This document shows positions 27,357-36,319 of a stretch of 64,000 nt of DNA, in pieces. The stretch comes from Pararhizobium sp. IMCC21322 (GTDB taxonomy: Bacteria > Pseudomonadota > Alphaproteobacteria > Rhizobiales > GCA-2746425): assembly GCF_030758295.1 (NCBI RefSeq), contig NZ_CP132335.1, positions 3,262,412-3,326,411 on the forward strand. The letters run 5' to 3'. Below the pieces are notes generated by a model. It saw nothing but the letters and a program-made list of their open reading frames with translations, ran no database searches and was not told the DNA's origin. Within the stretch, counting starts at the first letter, position 1; each line of letters opens with the position of its first letter. A program made the translations under genes and the position numbers.

Positions 27357-27777
27357 CGCATGCCCACCAGACAAGCCTGATGGTCAGGACAATTCAATCC
27401 GTCTGTCCAGATACCAGTCATGTATGGCGGCTCCTCCAAGCTCGTCCTACCCATCCAGACCATCGACGATTTGCGATACCGGACCTGCCGCCCGTTGAAG
27501 GGCCGCTCTATGAGAAACGCTAAAGGGCTTTACCCGATTTAGGCATACCCGAAAGTCTTCCCGGGTGGCATATCATAGGGAAAACGACCGATGCGGCAAC
27601 GCCGGAGTCTGAACTTCGGTCCGGACTCAATTAGCAGGCTGGATTTGTGCGTGGGTTTTTGGTCAGGATAAGGAGCGAAGGTGCTGGAAACCGTTTGGTT
27701 TTCAAGCCTTTGCGTTGACATCCTGCCCAGACCTCACGCATCCCATAGGGATGCTGCCTCCCAATTGAGTTCAGACC
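27357..27777. other. Intergenic region between the AraC gene and livH; no gene seen
   Basis: This is about 420 bases with no convincing coding potential on either strand. A perfect dyad GCATCCC-ATA-GGGATGC lies at 27738-27754, shortly after the AraC-type stop codon, and may be an operator or weak hairpin. A short minus-strand open frame (27539-27721) ends in a Pro/Gly/Phe-rich stretch but has no recognisable domain; it could be debris of a lost gene. The promoter of the long livH-to-lactonase run is expected in this interval. Confidence 0.5.
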
Positions 27778-28605
27778 CTAAATGATATGCGCAACCCTGC
27801 GATAATCGCTGGGTGGAATCCCGACATTGGACGTGAAGAACCGAGTGAAGCTGGCTTGCGAAGAAAAGCCCAGATCATAGCCGATATCTGTCACCGATTT
27901 GCTGGTGGTCATCAAATCTTCAATTGCCTGCTCAGAGCGCAGCGTATTGAGATATATGTTCGGCGTTATGCCCATCTGCTTCTTGAACAGCTTGAAAAAA
28001 TGTGGCCGAGACAGTCCCGCCTGCCTTGCAAGCCATTCAATTTCAACATCATCGGTGAACATTTCCTGCATCAGCCGAAGAGAACGGCGAACCCGATAGT
28101 CTGTGAACTTGGTCCGCATGCCCTGCAGTGGAGTGCGGTCATTGACCCCATGCCAGGATTGATCGAAACACTGGCGCGTTGCCTCATAAAGAAACCCGTC
28201 GAACAAATCTGAATTCTCTTCTTCAAGCAACAGTGCGGTCAGACGATTGACCCATTTCTTGACAGTCGGCGTCAGTTCAATACAGGGGCTGCCAAAGCTC
28301 AACGCAAACTCCGCTGAATGGCTTGTCTCCAGGAACCACATTGGCTTGATGTAAAGCACAAGACACAGGCACGCATCGCCGTTTTCCGTCAGTTCAAAGC
28401 TGTGAGGTTCCCAGGGGCCGACGGCCACCGCATAGGATTCATCAGCCGGAAAAGCCGCGTCTCCGACACTCACAGATGCCTTGGACCCGCTGAGATAAAA
28501 GATCAAATGCCCCTCACGATGGGCATGTGTAATGATCGGCTTATCCAACTGATAAAGCGCGGCGCGACCAAACGCTCCGTGGTGAACGGATATAGCTTCG
28601 CTCAT
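27778..28605 (-). CDS. AraC-family transcriptional regulator
   Basis: This 275-aa regulator has an N-terminal cupin-like sensor (about 1-140, with H-A-H-R-E-G-H-L-I-F-Y and a G-P-W-E-P-H-S segment). A C-terminal AraC double helix-turn-helix covers about 165-272, including L-A-R-Q-A-G-L-S-R-P-H-F-F-K-L-F-K and I-G-Y-D-L-G-F-S-S-Q-A-S-F-T-R-F-F. The start at 28605 has GGGAGGA 6-12 nt upstream; longer in-frame starts lack such a box. It lies between the aldehyde dehydrogenase and livH genes and is the obvious candidate activator of the adjacent transport/hydroxylase operon. Confidence 0.92.
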   Translation of the reverse strand: MSEAISVHHGAFGRAALYQLDKPIITHAHREGHLIFYLSGSKASVSVGDAAFPADESYAVAVGPWEPHSFELTENGDACLCLVLYIKPMWFLETSHSAEFALSFGSPCIELTPTVKKWVNRLTALLLEEENSDLFDGFLYEATRQCFDQSWHGVNDRTPLQGMRTKFTDYRVRRSLRLMQEMFTDDVEIEWLARQAGLSRPHFFKLFKKQMGITPNIYLNTLRSEQAIEDLMTTSKSVTDIGYDLGFSSQASFTRFFTSNVGIPPSDYRRVAHII

Positions 28606-28801
28606 GTATTCCTCCCTGGGGTCAACATCCGGCCTCTGCGTGCCTTTGGATGCAAAAGTATGAGCAGACTGCAAATCAACACAATCACTACCGGAATTTG
28701 GCAATACTCATGGGTTAAGCAAGAGACTATGAGTTATGCCAAGAGATCGCAAGTCGATCCGCAGATCAACCGGCATATTTGGCCCGGTGTCGGCTGAGAA
28801 A

Positions 28802-30232
28802 TCAGGGGGCGGTATAAGCTGTTTTTACGATTGTGAAGAATTCTCGAGCATAGCTGCCCTGCTCTCTGGCACCATAGCTTGAAGCTTTTCGCCCGCCGAA
28901 AGGCACGTGGTAGTCGACCCCCGCCGTCGGCAGATTGACCATAACCATCCCCGCCTCCGCATGACGCTTGAAGTGGCTGGCATATTTCAGGCTCGTGGTG
29001 CAAATTCCGGACGACAGACCGAATTCCGTGTCATTGGCAACATGAAGAGCCTCGTCATAATCCTTCACACGAATGACAGAAGCCACAGGACCAAAGACCT
29101 CTTCGCGGTTGATCCGCATCGTGTTCTGCGTATCCGTGATCAAAGCCGGTTGAAAGTAGAAGCCTTGTTTCTCCCGTCGCAGCTCCTCTCCACCAACGCG
29201 CACATTCCCGCCTTGCGCACGCGCAATGGCAACGTAATCAAGGTCTTGCTGCAATTGGGTCTCGTCGACCACTGGTCCTATTTGTGTGGTTGACTTCAAA
29301 GCATCATCAACAACCAGCATCCGCACTCTGTCAATCACCGCTTCCACAAAGCGGTTGTGAATTCCTTCGGTTACAATGATTCTGGACGAAGCTGTGCAGC
29401 GTTGTCCTGTTGAGAAAAAGGCGCCATTGACCGTACACTCAACAGCTGTTTCCAGATCGGCGTCATCCAGAATGACAAAGGGATTTTTGCCACCCATTTC
29501 AAGCTGGACTTTCTTCATTTGCTTCATGCAGGCATCACCAACCCGCGCACCGGTTGCAACCGATCCGGTAAACGAAATTGCATCAACCCTGGGATTCTCC
29601 AGCATTTCCTGTCCGACAACCGACCCCGGTCCCATGACCAGATTTACAACGCCGGCAGGCGCGCCCGAACGATGCAGAATATCAGCAAGAACCCAAGCAC
29701 ATCCCGGAACCAGTTCGGCAGGCTTCATGACCACAGTATTGCCGTAGCAAATGGCAGGAGCCATTTTCCACGCAGGAATGGCAATTGGAAAGTTCCACGG
29801 TGCAATAATCCCAACTACGCCAACCGGTTCGCGGGTTACATCCACTTCGACACCCGGCCTTACGGACGCAAGCTTGTCACCGGTCAACCGCAACGCTTCA
29901 CCGGCAAAGAAATCAAAAATCTGTGCTGCACGTGTGGTCTCCGCAACACCTTCGGCAAGGGTTTTACCCTCTTCCCGGCTTAGCAACCGGCCAATTTCAT
30001 CCTTGCGCTGCAGAATTTCATTGGCCGTCCGCAACAACACATCATGTCTTTGCTGCGGCGTGCTGTGGCCCCATTTTTCGCCCGCCTGCGCAGCCGCTTG
30101 GATGGCAGCCTGAGTTTCGGCAATTCCGGCCTGCGCATAAACGTCAATCACGTCACTGATATCAGAGGGATTGATATTATCCCGTCCGTGAGACGTGGTT
30201 ATCCATTCGCCATTGATCAGCAAAGGTTTCAT
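28802..30232 (-). CDS. NAD(P)-dependent aldehyde dehydrogenase
   Basis: This 476-aa enzyme is of the ALDH superfamily at normal length. Catalytic residues are in place: Asn147 (A-P-W-N-F-P), general base Glu245 (L-E-M-G-G-K-N) and nucleophile Cys279 (G-Q-R-C-T). The sequence around these sites resembles the branch that includes 2-oxoglutaric semialdehyde dehydrogenases, but that does not fix the substrate. It lies 11 bp after the degenerate iron-ADH homologue and upstream of the AraC gene, and would oxidise an aldehyde to a carboxylate in the same pathway as the hydroxylase operon. Confidence 0.92.
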   Translation of the reverse strand: MKPLLINGEWITTSHGRDNINPSDISDVIDVYAQAGIAETQAAIQAAAQAGEKWGHSTPQQRHDVLLRTANEILQRKDEIGRLLSREEGKTLAEGVAETTRAAQIFDFFAGEALRLTGDKLASVRPGVEVDVTREPVGVVGIIAPWNFPIAIPAWKMAPAICYGNTVVMKPAELVPGCAWVLADILHRSGAPAGVVNLVMGPGSVVGQEMLENPRVDAISFTGSVATGARVGDACMKQMKKVQLEMGGKNPFVILDDADLETAVECTVNGAFFSTGQRCTASSRIIVTEGIHNRFVEAVIDRVRMLVVDDALKSTTQIGPVVDETQLQQDLDYVAIARAQGGNVRVGGEELRREKQGFYFQPALITDTQNTMRINREEVFGPVASVIRVKDYDEALHVANDTEFGLSSGICTTSLKYASHFKRHAEAGMVMVNLPTAGVDYHVPFGGRKASSYGAREQGSYAREFFTIVKTAYTAP

Positions 30233-30243
30233 AAGTCAGGATC

Positions 30244-31374
30244 CTAACGGACTGATTCCATGATTGAAAAAAGATCATTACTTTGCACAAGTCTTGGGTT
30301 TGTAACGCTGGCCAGATCATGTGCAGCCAAGGGAGCTGCAGCCGTGATCTGATCAATATCCAACCCCATTTCAGACAGGCTTTGCGGCAAAGGAAGATCA
30401 CCTAAAAAAGCTTGAAGTCCATCTGCCAGCGTCTCTTTGGGCTTGATGGCAAACATCTTGCGCAAGGGTTGATACTTTTCCTTCGCTGCCTCTGCATTGA
30501 AGCGAAGAACTGCCGGCAAGATCAGGCGGCTGAGTGCGCCAGGATCAAGGGCTCGTCTGGAAACCGTCTCAAGCGCAGTATTGATCGCATTGGTAGCGCC
30601 AAGCCCTTTTTGCAGAGCAAGCGACCCATTCAGACTTGCCGCCATCAACTCCCGTCGGGATTCCAGATTGTCGCTTTTCAGAACCTTGTGCAAATGATGC
30701 ACGGCGCGCGACAGTCCATCAAGCGCAATGCCATCTGCAGGCGGGTTGTAGCCGCGCGACAGATAGGCCTCAACGCATCTGGCAATGGCGTCGGCGCCAG
30801 CACTGGCCGTCATTTTATCGGTCGCCCCCAAGGTCAGGGTGGGGTCACAAATTGTCATTGTCGGGATCAGCTTGCGACACATCAGCAATTGGCGCTCACC
30901 TGCATTCATAAGGACAGAGGTATGCGCGCTGACAGCTGCACCAAAGCCGGAAATGCTGGGGACGGCGAACAAATCGGGCAGATTTGTTCCAATTCTGCGG
31001 GATCCACCCTCAGCATGTGAAAAAACAGAGAGCGGCTGATCATGCACCATGGCAATACGCGCTGCCTTGGCCAGATCAATGACATTGCTGTGGCCAAGGG
31101 CAATCACAACATCACAATTGTTTGCCTGGTAGGTTTTGGCAAGGCGCTGAACCGCGTCTTCTGTTGGAAATGAGGGCACATCGGAGAACATTTCAACCGA
31201 GGTGCGAACGGGCAGACCGGCAAAAAAACGCTCGGCAAGTTGCTCGTCAAGCTCATCGGAATTCACAACCAGCAATGGTCGCTTTTTATCATTTGCCTTG
31301 ATTTCTGACCACAAGGCTTCTTCCAGAACGCCATCGGCGAAATGGATGCGTGTGACATAGGTGATAAGTGTCAT
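30244..31374 (-). CDS. Iron-alcohol-dehydrogenase-fold protein lacking the metal histidines
   Basis: This 376-aa protein follows the iron-containing alcohol dehydrogenase / maleylacetate reductase fold. The nucleotide loop is degenerate (A-L-G-H-S-N-V-I-D in place of G-G-G-S-x-x-D, about 92-100). Of the usual metal ligands Asp195 remains (G-A-D-A-I-A-R), but the three His positions read Arg199, Asn262 and Pro278 or Asp277. The proton-relay His position is Thr266. It is therefore either a metal-independent reductase related to maleylacetate reductase or a non-catalytic homologue. It forms a transcription unit with the aldehyde dehydrogenase. No strong ribosome site is visible before the start. 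Confidence 0.82.
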   Translation of the reverse strand: MTLITYVTRIHFADGVLEEALWSEIKANDKKRPLLVVNSDELDEQLAERFFAGLPVRTSVEMFSDVPSFPTEDAVQRLAKTYQANNCDVVIALGHSNVIDLAKAARIAMVHDQPLSVFSHAEGGSRRIGTNLPDLFAVPSISGFGAAVSAHTSVLMNAGERQLLMCRKLIPTMTICDPTLTLGATDKMTASAGADAIARCVEAYLSRGYNPPADGIALDGLSRAVHHLHKVLKSDNLESRRELMAASLNGSLALQKGLGATNAINTALETVSRRALDPGALSRLILPAVLRFNAEAAKEKYQPLRKMFAIKPKETLADGLQAFLGDLPLPQSLSEMGLDIDQITAAAPLAAHDLASVTNPRLVQSNDLFSIMESVR

Positions 31375-31427
31375 ATCACTACCCTGGGAATATGGGCATC
31401 ACTAGCGAGCGCCATATGCGGGTGAGG

Positions 31428-31463
31428 AAAAAGAGGCCCGGGAGAAACGAACCCTCCCGGGCC
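31428..31463 (-). terminator. Rho-independent terminator of the livK-type gene
   Basis: In minus-strand sense, arms GGCCCGGGAG and CTCCCGGGCC (31454-31463 and 31435-31444) form a perfect 10-bp GC-rich stem around a 9-nt loop. TCTTTTTCC follows immediately. It lies 20 bp after the stop of the binding-protein gene, separating its abundant message from the ADH/ALDH genes downstream. Confidence 0.88.
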
Positions 31464-31482
31464 GGGAAAGAAACCCTACTGA

Positions 31483-32745
31483 TTAATAGGATGCCTTACA
31501 TGCCGGAACTTCCCGTGAAGGAAGGCCGATAGCCGCAAACTTATCCTTATCGATACCCAGCGTCTGGTTCACATTCTCTTTCATTGCAACCAGTTGGGTT
31601 GCAAGTGTGCCGTCATCCAGCTGAATCACCTCTGATACGAAGTTGGTTCCAACAGCCTGACGGTTTTCGTCCAACGTGATTTTGCCGTTCGGAGCATCCA
31701 GTTCAATTGTCGACAGGCACTGACGGAAAGCCGCATGACCGTCTGACAAATCCCCGTTCACATCATCAAGGCAGGTCAGGACAGCTGTTGTAGCGTTGTA
31801 GTAACCGGTTCCCAAAAGTGATGGGCTCGGGAAGCGATCTTCAGGCGCGAATGCATCCTGATAGGCCTTCACATAGGTTTGCCATTTTGGATCATCCCAT
31901 GTATCGGCCTGGGGTCCGGAAGATGGAGTGCCAATCAAGGCATCCTTGGCGGAGCCTTTGGAGTTGAGAACTGTTCCGTCAACCATGATGCTGCCACCAA
32001 TCAGATTGGCATCACCACCAGCCTGCTGGTATTGGTTGAGGAAGTTGACTGCATCCCCGCCACCCAGGCCGAGATAGATTGCGTCCACATCATCAGGCAG
32101 TGCCGCGATGATCGAGCCGAAATCCTTGGTTCCCAAAGGCACCCAGAACCGCTCGGTGATTTCGCCACCGGCAGCACAATACTCAAGCGCGAAGCCAAAG
32201 ACCTGTGTGTAGATAAAGGAATAATCTTCGCCAACTGTGGCAACAGTTTTATAGCCCTTTTCATTGAACACATAATCGCCAAGACCGGCAGACCATTGAG
32301 CTCCATCCGTGTTGAAGCGGAAGAAGTTCTCGGCAGGTGTCACATAGGTGGTTTCCTGAGCGCCAGAAATACCATTGATAAAAGTCGCCTGAGGCTGCGT
32401 TTTGGCATAGTCGCGAATGGCAATGCCTTCCGATCCGGAAAGAGGTCCAATCACCACCTCAACACCATCCTGCTCAACCAGCTTGCGTGCGCCGCGTACG
32501 GCACTTTCCGGAGATGCATCAGTGGACTGGATGACCAGCTCGATTTCTTTGCCACCGGCCATGCTTTTGAACTGGCCCATAGCGGTTTTCAAACCACGAA
32601 TGCCGTCCTCCCCAAGAACGGTATATGTGCCTTCCAGCGTAGCCAGCACACCAACTTTCATTTTTTCGGAATGCGAGGCAGCATTTGCCACGCCTGCAGC
32701 AACAATAGCTGCCATGGAAATGGTAGATAGCAGTTTCAGTTTCAT
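31483..32745 (-). CDS. Liv-type ABC transporter substrate-binding protein
   Basis: This 420-aa periplasmic binding protein of type I fold has a signal peptide (M-K-L-K-L-L start, cleavage after A-N-A near 23). Mature features typical of LivK/UrtA/amide-type receptors are L-E-G-T-Y-T-V-L-G-E-D-G-I-R-G and G-P-L-S-G-S-E-G. Several Cys residues (in E-Y-C-A-A-G-G, L-T-C-L and F-R-Q-C) could form disulfides. It has its own terminator and a possible operator upstream. It is separated from livHMG by the ADH, ALDH and AraC genes but has no other permease partner in the window, so it most likely serves that transporter. Confidence 0.93.
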   Translation of the reverse strand: MKLKLLSTISMAAIVAAGVANAASHSEKMKVGVLATLEGTYTVLGEDGIRGLKTAMGQFKSMAGGKEIELVIQSTDASPESAVRGARKLVEQDGVEVVIGPLSGSEGIAIRDYAKTQPQATFINGISGAQETTYVTPAENFFRFNTDGAQWSAGLGDYVFNEKGYKTVATVGEDYSFIYTQVFGFALEYCAAGGEITERFWVPLGTKDFGSIIAALPDDVDAIYLGLGGGDAVNFLNQYQQAGGDANLIGGSIMVDGTVLNSKGSAKDALIGTPSSGPQADTWDDPKWQTYVKAYQDAFAPEDRFPSPSLLGTGYYNATTAVLTCLDDVNGDLSDGHAAFRQCLSTIELDAPNGKITLDENRQAVGTNFVSEVIQLDDGTLATQLVAMKENVNQTLGIDKDKFAAIGLPSREVPACKASY

Positions 32746-32776
32746 GAGTTCCTCCCAAGAACCTCGTTACACATTT

Positions 32777-32798
32777 GATTGCGGAATTGACCGCAATC
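32777..32798 (-). promoter_or_regulatory. Perfect dyad upstream of the livK-type gene
   Basis: GATTGCGG-AATTGA-CCGCAATC is a perfect inverted repeat with 8-bp arms, 32 bp upstream of the binding-protein start. It could be the operator of the pathway regulator or a 5' leader hairpin. The surrounding gap 32746-32958 shows no gene. Confidence 0.5.
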
Positions 32799-32958
32799 TC
32801 CCGATGGAGGTTGGAGCAGTAACTCCGTTTCTCTGATCCCGGAGCGTCTATCCCGCGTAACACACAGTCTGATTTTACAACAGGAACATGCCTTTAAACC
32901 GGCCATACCCCGAAAATATCATCAAAAAAGCTCAGACTGTCAGTAACGGCACTGCTGA

Positions 32959-35409
32959 CTAGATTTTGACACGCTCCATTTTTGGATCGTAAAGGGCGCT
33001 GGTGTGAAGCTGCGCTTTCACCCGAACCGTTGCCACTTCCAGCTCATAGTCGCCTGATTCAAGATACGCCTTATCAACGCCTTCGGGATTACGCACATAG
33101 CCATAGCCTATCGACTTGCCGACTGTGTAGCCGAAACCACCACTGGTCAGCCAGCCAACCCGCTCTCCATTTCGGTAAATTGTCTCCCGGCCAACCAGAA
33201 TAATCTCCGGATCATCCACGGTGAATCCAGCCAGCATTTTGCGCACGCCATTACTCTTTTGCTGCTGCATTGCTTCACGGCCTTTGAAGTCAATGTTCTT
33301 TCTTAATTTCACGGCCCAACCAAGCCCTGCCTCGATGGGTGTGTGATCAGGGCCAATATCCGATCCCCAGGCACGATAGCCTTTCTCAAGACGCAGGCTT
33401 TCAATGGCCCGGTATCCGGCAAGCGCCAGCCCGTATTTTTCACCGATGGTTGTCAGAACAGCATAAACCTTGGTGGCGTATTCCGTTGGCAGATGCAGCT
33501 CCCACCCAAGCTCGCCCACATAAGTCACCCGCAATGCGCGCACCGGACAGCCGCCAATGCCGATAATACGAGACGTACCGAAGGCAAATGTCTCGTTGGA
33601 CACATCGTCACGGGTTGCCTCTTCAAGAATTTTCCTCGCATTTGGCCCCATCAGGGACAAGACAGAATAGGCAGATGTCACATCCACCAATTGTGCGTTT
33701 AGCCCGTCAGGAATATTGCGTGAAATCCAATCAAAATCATGGGTCGCAAACCCGGTGCCCGTTACGATGTAATACTCATCTTCGGCAACACGGACCACAG
33801 TCAGATCGCATTCAATGCCGCCCTTGTCGTTGAGCATTTGCGTATAAATCAATGATCCAACGGGCTTCGCCACATCATTGGCCGCAATCCAGCTCAGTGC
33901 CGCCTCAGCATCCGGTCCCTTCAGCACGAATTTGGCAAAGGAGGTCTGGTCAAACAGAGTTGCAGCCTCACGCGCCGCTTTATGTTCCCGTCCCACCGCG
34001 TCAAACCAGTTCTGGCGACCAAAGCTGTAGACGTCTTTAGCAGTCTCACCTCCTTCCAGATCAGCAAACCAGTTTGGCCGTTCCCAGCCCAGCTTTTCGC
34101 CAAAGCAGGCCCCGGAGGATTTCAGCAATTCATAAAGCGGTGATTTGCGACAAGGCCGCCCGCTGTCATGTTCTTCATTGGGCCAGGCCATAGTGTAATG
34201 TTTGCCATAGGCTTCCATTGTCCGCGTGCGCACCCAGTCTGTATCGAAATGCGGGCGTCCAAAGCGGCGTATATCCACCGGCCACAGATCATAAGGCGGT
34301 TCGCCCTTGTCGACCCACTCGGCCAGCGCCATGCCAGCACCGCCGCCAGCGGCGATGCCATAGGCATTGAACCCCGCGCCCACATAGAAATTATCAAGCT
34401 CCGGTGCCTCGCCCAAAATGAAATTGCCATCCGGCGTAAAGCTCTCAGGTCCGTTCACCAGATCCTTGACACCGACATGTTCGAATGCCGGAACACGGCC
34501 CAGAGACAGTTCCATCAATTGTTCAAAATGATCAAAGTTGGAATCCAGCAGCGTGTAATGAAACCCGGATGGAATGCCGTCATTTGCCCAGGGTATCGGG
34601 TTGGGCTCGTAACCACCCATTACCAAACCACCAACTTCTTCCTTGTAGTAAGTCAACCGGTCCGGATCACGTAGAGTTGGCAGATTGGACGTCACGCCTT
34701 CAATCGACTCTGTGACCATATATTGATGTTCAACTGAGACCAGCGGCACATTAACACCGACACTGGCTGCCAATGTCCGGCTCCACTGCCCTGCGCAACA
34801 AATCACAACTTCGCATTCAATGCGGCCCTGATCGGTAATGACGGCTTTGATTTTGCCCTTTTCAACCTCAATAGAAGTCACTTTCGTGTCTTCGATGATC
34901 CGCGCACCGGCCATGCGCGCGCCCTTCGCCAATGATTGCGTGATATCAGACGGATTGGCCTGACCATCAGTTGGCAAAAACGCCGCGCCAACCACATCAT
35001 CAATGGTCATCAACGGCCACAGCTCCAAAGCTTCTTTTGGGGTCAGCAATTGCATATCAAGACCGAATGAATGAGCTGTCGTCGCCTGACGTTTGACCTC
35101 GGTCCAACGCTCCTCATTACAGGCAAGGCGCAAACCGCCATTCATCTTCCAGCCGGTTGCCTGTCCGGTTTCCGCTTCCAGCCGATCATAAAGATCGACC
35201 GAATAACCCAGCAATTGCGTGATGTTTGCGCTGGAGCGAAGTTGCCCCACCAGACCAGCGGCATGAAATGTGGTGCCAGAGGTCAGCTTCTTGCGTTCAA
35301 GCAAAACAGTATCCGTCCAGCCAAGCTTGGCCAGATGGTAGGCCGTGGAACAGCCAACAATACCACCGCCAATAATCACGGCTTTGGCTGTTTTTGGAAA
35401 ATCACTCAT
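32959..35409 (-). CDS. DMGDH/sarcosine-dehydrogenase-type FAD-GcvT oxidoreductase (paralogue 1)
   Basis: This 816-aa flavoprotein has an N-terminal DAO-type FAD domain (G-G-G-I-V-G at 14-19, about 1-390). A folate-binding aminomethyltransferase (GcvT) domain and its C-terminal barrel cover about 430-816. His49 in F-H-A-A-G-L is the position that covalently binds FAD in dimethylglycine and sarcosine dehydrogenases. Family members oxidatively N-demethylate methylated glycines and hand the one-carbon unit to tetrahydrofolate. It follows the choline-kinase-like and ProXVW-type genes in one minus-strand operon. A paralogue with the same partner type is at 43311-45740. The exact methylated amine is not determined. 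Confidence 0.9.
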   Translation of the reverse strand: MSDFPKTAKAVIIGGGIVGCSTAYHLAKLGWTDTVLLERKKLTSGTTFHAAGLVGQLRSSANITQLLGYSVDLYDRLEAETGQATGWKMNGGLRLACNEERWTEVKRQATTAHSFGLDMQLLTPKEALELWPLMTIDDVVGAAFLPTDGQANPSDITQSLAKGARMAGARIIEDTKVTSIEVEKGKIKAVITDQGRIECEVVICCAGQWSRTLAASVGVNVPLVSVEHQYMVTESIEGVTSNLPTLRDPDRLTYYKEEVGGLVMGGYEPNPIPWANDGIPSGFHYTLLDSNFDHFEQLMELSLGRVPAFEHVGVKDLVNGPESFTPDGNFILGEAPELDNFYVGAGFNAYGIAAGGGAGMALAEWVDKGEPPYDLWPVDIRRFGRPHFDTDWVRTRTMEAYGKHYTMAWPNEEHDSGRPCRKSPLYELLKSSGACFGEKLGWERPNWFADLEGGETAKDVYSFGRQNWFDAVGREHKAAREAATLFDQTSFAKFVLKGPDAEAALSWIAANDVAKPVGSLIYTQMLNDKGGIECDLTVVRVAEDEYYIVTGTGFATHDFDWISRNIPDGLNAQLVDVTSAYSVLSLMGPNARKILEEATRDDVSNETFAFGTSRIIGIGGCPVRALRVTYVGELGWELHLPTEYATKVYAVLTTIGEKYGLALAGYRAIESLRLEKGYRAWGSDIGPDHTPIEAGLGWAVKLRKNIDFKGREAMQQQKSNGVRKMLAGFTVDDPEIILVGRETIYRNGERVGWLTSGGFGYTVGKSIGYGYVRNPEGVDKAYLESGDYELEVATVRVKAQLHTSALYDPKMERVKI

Positions 35410-35421
35410 TCTGCCTGGTCC

Positions 35422-36300
35422 TCAAGACTGTCGAAATAATTCATAAGAAGCGCGAAACCCTGCCAGGTTTTCTGCGGTGTAGGCGGCGTAATCAAAGGCG
35501 AGATCTGAATGGATTTCAGACACCATGCTCCACATGGTTTCGCGCAGCAGCGAGGCGCATTTCATGGCGCTGTACCGATGCAGCAACTCCGCTGTGACGG
35601 GTTGTTCAAAATAGGTTTCCAGAAGCCAGCTTTCCTGCGCTTCTGAAAGCTGATTGTTGGAAGCAAGGCCGCCCAGATCAAACAAGGGCGAGTTGAAACC
35701 CGCATAGTCCCAATCGATCAGCCAGAGGCGGGTGCCATCATCGAGAAAATTGGCTGGCAACAGATCATTATGGCCAAAGACCAGATCAATTGGTGAGGAC
35801 GCCTGCTCAAGCCTGTCAGCACATGTCAGAAGCTCGGAGAGCAGGCTGATATGGCTGGAACCGCCGTCTCGCAGGGTTGCCGCGTAATCACGAACAACAT
35901 GAAACACCCAGAATGTCAGAACCGGGCCACGCAAATGCCGTGGTATGTCGCGATGGCAGGCTTTGACCAGCGGAAGGATGCGTTCCAGTGTCGCCTGATC
36001 CTGCACATGTTCAGCAGCAAGGGTGCGACTGTCCACATAGTCGAGGATCAGAACACCGGGTTCAAAGTGCCGCACCGCCGGTGAGATTCCAGCAGCATGG
36101 GCAGCTCTGCTGGCTGCCAATTCATTGAAGCGCATCACTTGATGCACAGGAATGTCACTGCCAAGCCGTGCGACATATTTCCCGTTATTATCCTGCACCA
36201 GATAATTGACGTTGGTTATGCCGCCGCTCAAATCCGTGGCTTCAATAGGTCCGGACCAGAAATCCAGCTTGCGCAGCAGTTCCAGATGGATTGCGTTCAT
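35422..36300 (-). CDS. Choline/ethanolamine-kinase-like phosphotransferase (paralogue 1)
   Basis: This 292-aa APH/choline kinase-fold protein has the catalytic loop as F-G-H-N-D-L-L-P-A-N (His177, Asn178, catalytic Asp179) and the metal motif I-D-W-D-Y-A near 195-200. That is the Brenner and DFG-equivalent pair seen in choline, ethanolamine and thiamine kinases. The start at 36300 places it after the permease stop; a longer start would overlap the permease gene. It lies between the betaine-type importer and the DMGDH-like gene, so an imported amino-alcohol is the expected substrate. This is inferred from context. Confidence 0.85.
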   Translation of the reverse strand: MNAIHLELLRKLDFWSGPIEATDLSGGITNVNYLVQDNNGKYVARLGSDIPVHQVMRFNELAASRAAHAAGISPAVRHFEPGVLILDYVDSRTLAAEHVQDQATLERILPLVKACHRDIPRHLRGPVLTFWVFHVVRDYAATLRDGGSSHISLLSELLTCADRLEQASSPIDLVFGHNDLLPANFLDDGTRLWLIDWDYAGFNSPLFDLGGLASNNQLSEAQESWLLETYFEQPVTAELLHRYSAMKCASLLRETMWSMVSEIHSDLAFDYAAYTAENLAGFRASYELFRQS

Positions 36301-36319
36301 CGCCCTCGCCTCCAAGCCA

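Noticed and set aside
27539-27721. Insertion-sequence remnant between the AraC gene and livH
   Set aside because: The region looks non-coding and has a small dyad, but no transposase motif, terminal inverted repeats or target duplication could be found, so it is described only as intergenic.
32777-32798. Terminator for the upstream DMGDH operon
   Set aside because: The dyad is GC-moderate with no adjacent U-run on either strand and is close to the livK-type start, so an operator or leader hairpin is more likely.
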